Assembly (NCBI RefSeq): GCF_018417475.1
Contig: NZ_CP054856.1
Coordinates: 496,001 to 560,000 of the forward strand
DNA length: 64,000 nt
Reading direction: 5' to 3'
Origin: Novosphingobium decolorationis
GTDB taxonomy: Bacteria; Pseudomonadota; Alphaproteobacteria; Sphingomonadales; Sphingomonadaceae
A program made the translations under genes and the position numbers. The notes beneath the pieces are model-generated. The model was not told the DNA's origin. It searched no databases and saw nothing but the letters and a program-made list of their open reading frames with translations. Below are positions 62,677 to 64,000 of the stretch, piece after piece. Every line of letters starts with the position of its first letter. Position 1 is the stretch's first letter.

Positions 62677-64000
62677 ATGTCGACCGACCAGACCATTACC
62701 AACCGCACGTTCGACGAGATCGCCGTAGGGGACAGCGCCAGCGTCGTCCGCACGCTCACCCAGCGCGACATCCACCTCTTCGCGCTCGTCTCGGGCGACG
62801 TGAACCCGGCCCATGTCGATATCGACTATGCCGAGCACGACATGTTCCACAAGGTGATCGCCCATGGCATGTGGGGCGCGGGCCTGATCTCAGCGGTCCT
62901 GGGCACCGAGCTTCCGGGCCCCGGCACGATCTACCTCGGCCAATCGCTGCGCTTCACCGCGCCGGTGGCGCTGGGCGACACGATCACCGCCACGGTCACC
63001 GTCACCGAACGGCGTGAGGACAAGAAGCGCCTCAAGCTCGACTGCACCTGCACCAACCAGGAGGGCACCACCGTCATCACCGGCGAGGCCAGCGTCATCG
63101 CCCCGACCGAACGCGTTGCGCGCCCGCGCGTCGCCCTGCCCGACATCCGCCTTTCCGACCACGGCCAGTACCAGCGCCTGATCGAGGCCGCCAAGGGCGG
63201 TGCGAACGTCCCCACCGCCGTCGTCCACCCCTGCTCGGCCACTGCAATCACCGCGGCCTGCGAATCCGCCGAGGCAGGCTTCATCGCCCCCATCCTCGTC
63301 GGCCCTCGTGCGCGCATCGAAGAGGCTGCCGAGAAGGCGGGCAAGGACATCTCGGCCATGCGTATCGTCGAGAGCGCGCACAGCCACCAGTCCGCCCAGC
63401 GCGCGGTCGAGCTTGTCCACGCAGGCGAGGCGCAGCTCCTGATGAAGGGCGCCCTCCACACCGACGAGCTGATGGGCGCCGTCGTCGCCCGCAGCGGAGG
63501 GCTGCGCACCGAGCGGCGCATCAGCCACGCCTATGTGATGGACGTGCCCGGCCACGCCGAGCCGATCATCATCACCGATGCGGCCATCAACATTGCGCCC
63601 GACCTCGCCTGCAAGGCCGACATCATCCGCAACGCCATCGACCTTGCCCATGTCATCGGCAAGGAGACCCCGCGCGTCGCGATCCTGGCGGCGGTCGAGA
63701 CGGTGAACCCGGCCATGCCCGCAACGCTCGACGCCGCGGCGCTGTGCAAGATGGCCGACCGGGGCCAGATCACCGGAGGCCTGCTCGACGGGCCGCTCGC
63801 CTTCGACAACGCCGTGAGCGAGAGCGCCGCGCGCGAGAAAGGCATCGTCTCGCCCGTGGCGGGCAAGGCCGACATCCTCGTCGTGCCCGATCTGGAGGCG
63901 GGCAACATGCTCGCCAAGCAGCTTACCTTCCTCAGCGATGCGGACGCGGCGGGCGTCGTCCTGGGCGCGCGCGTACCGATGATCCTGACCAGCCGGGCCG
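62677..64000 (+). CDS. bifunctional enoyl-CoA hydratase/phosphate acetyltransferase, 3' end cut by window edge
   Basis: An open frame from ATG 62677 to the end of the window, 441 codons, no stop seen. The N-terminal part is a MaoC hot-dog hydratase: ALVSGDVNPAHVDIDYAEHD and MFHKVIAHGMWGAGLISAVL contain the Asp-His hydratase pair. From about residue 150 it turns into a phosphotransacetylase/butyryltransferase domain, with LVGPRARIEEAAEKAGKDIS, MKGALHTDELMGAVVARSGG and FDNAVSESAAREKGIVSPVA. The fusion can interconvert acyl-CoA and acyl-phosphate. It is 13 bases after phaC, so the two are co-transcribed; an acetate kinase gene may follow beyond the edge (inference). Confidence 0.92.
   Translation, partial: MSTDQTITNRTFDEIAVGDSASVVRTLTQRDIHLFALVSGDVNPAHVDIDYAEHDMFHKVIAHGMWGAGLISAVLGTELPGPGTIYLGQSLRFTAPVALGDTITATVTVTERREDKKRLKLDCTCTNQEGTTVITGEASVIAPTERVARPRVALPDIRLSDHGQYQRLIEAAKGGANVPTAVVHPCSATAITAACESAEAGFIAPILVGPRARIEEAAEKAGKDISAMRIVESAHSHQSAQRAVELVHAGEAQLLMKGALHTDELMGAVVARSGGLRTERRISHAYVMDVPGHAEPIIITDAAINIAPDLACKADIIRNAIDLAHVIGKETPRVAILAAVETVNPAMPATLDAAALCKMADRGQITGGLLDGPLAFDNAVSESAAREKGIVSPVAGKADILVVPDLEAGNMLAKQLTFLSDADAAGVVLGARVPMILTSRA

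Overview
The window is GC-rich, densely coded chromosomal DNA from an alphaproteobacterium, most likely a sphingomonad of the Novosphingobium type. That placement is inferred from gene content: a lipoyl domain fused to the pyruvate dehydrogenase E1-beta subunit, ftsB next to pdhA, four large TonB-dependent receptors, a starch/maltodextrin locus with its own receptor, a TPR-sulfotransferase after a receptor, and a PhaC/phosphotransacetylase pair. I see no rRNA, tRNA, CRISPR array, insertion sequence or phage gene. Most coding ORFs look intact; the genes at the two window edges are cut.

Layout. 1-3.5 kb: a partial YhhN-family membrane protein, the tRNA methyltransferase trmFO, an EF-hand protein and a squalene/phytoene-synthase-fold protein. 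3.7-6.9 kb: three overlapping TadG/TadE-like genes. 7.0-10.0 kb: ftsB-pdhA-pdhB on the minus strand. 10.2-16.4 kb: an iron-uptake run with Fur-like sites ahead of exbB, then exbD, tonB, a catecholate-type siderophore receptor, a PiuC-type dioxygenase, a ferric-reductase-like membrane protein and a small PepSY-like protein. 16.4-23.0 kb: a five-gene minus-strand ABC efflux operon (membrane fusion protein, double ATPase, two permeases, outer membrane factor). 23.2-27.3 kb: an ABC-F ATPase and, convergent to it, a DEAD-box RNA helicase, with three strong inverted repeats between them.

27.5-39.1 kb is a starch/maltodextrin locus: TonB receptor, exported GH13 amylase, probably cytoplasmic GH13 glucosidase and exported GH97 glucosidase on the minus strand, with a divergent LacI regulator and MFS sugar transporter. 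39.1-48.9 kb is the most intriguing part: a GntR/FCD regulator, a TonB receptor, and a divergent run of HMG-CoA-lyase-like, hydantoinase/oxoprolinase A and B, and CaiB-type CoA-transferase genes closed by a clear terminator. It looks like a dedicated catabolic module whose substrate I cannot name. 49-55.6 kb: a small lipoprotein, a D-lactate dehydrogenase-type enzyme, a P-type cation ATPase, a stand-alone trehalase-like N-terminal domain and a BCCT transporter. 55.9-64 kb: a fourth TonB receptor followed by a TPR-sulfotransferase, then a PHA synthase preceded by an FNR/FixK-like site and a MaoC-phosphotransacetylase fusion that runs off the right edge.

The genes fall into modules in which an outer-membrane receptor is paired with its own regulator and enzymes. 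Central carbon flow also recurs: pyruvate dehydrogenase makes acetyl-CoA, and PHA synthase with the phosphotransacetylase fusion could store or vent it. Functions are assigned from recognisable motifs and family knowledge by eye; no database search was possible.
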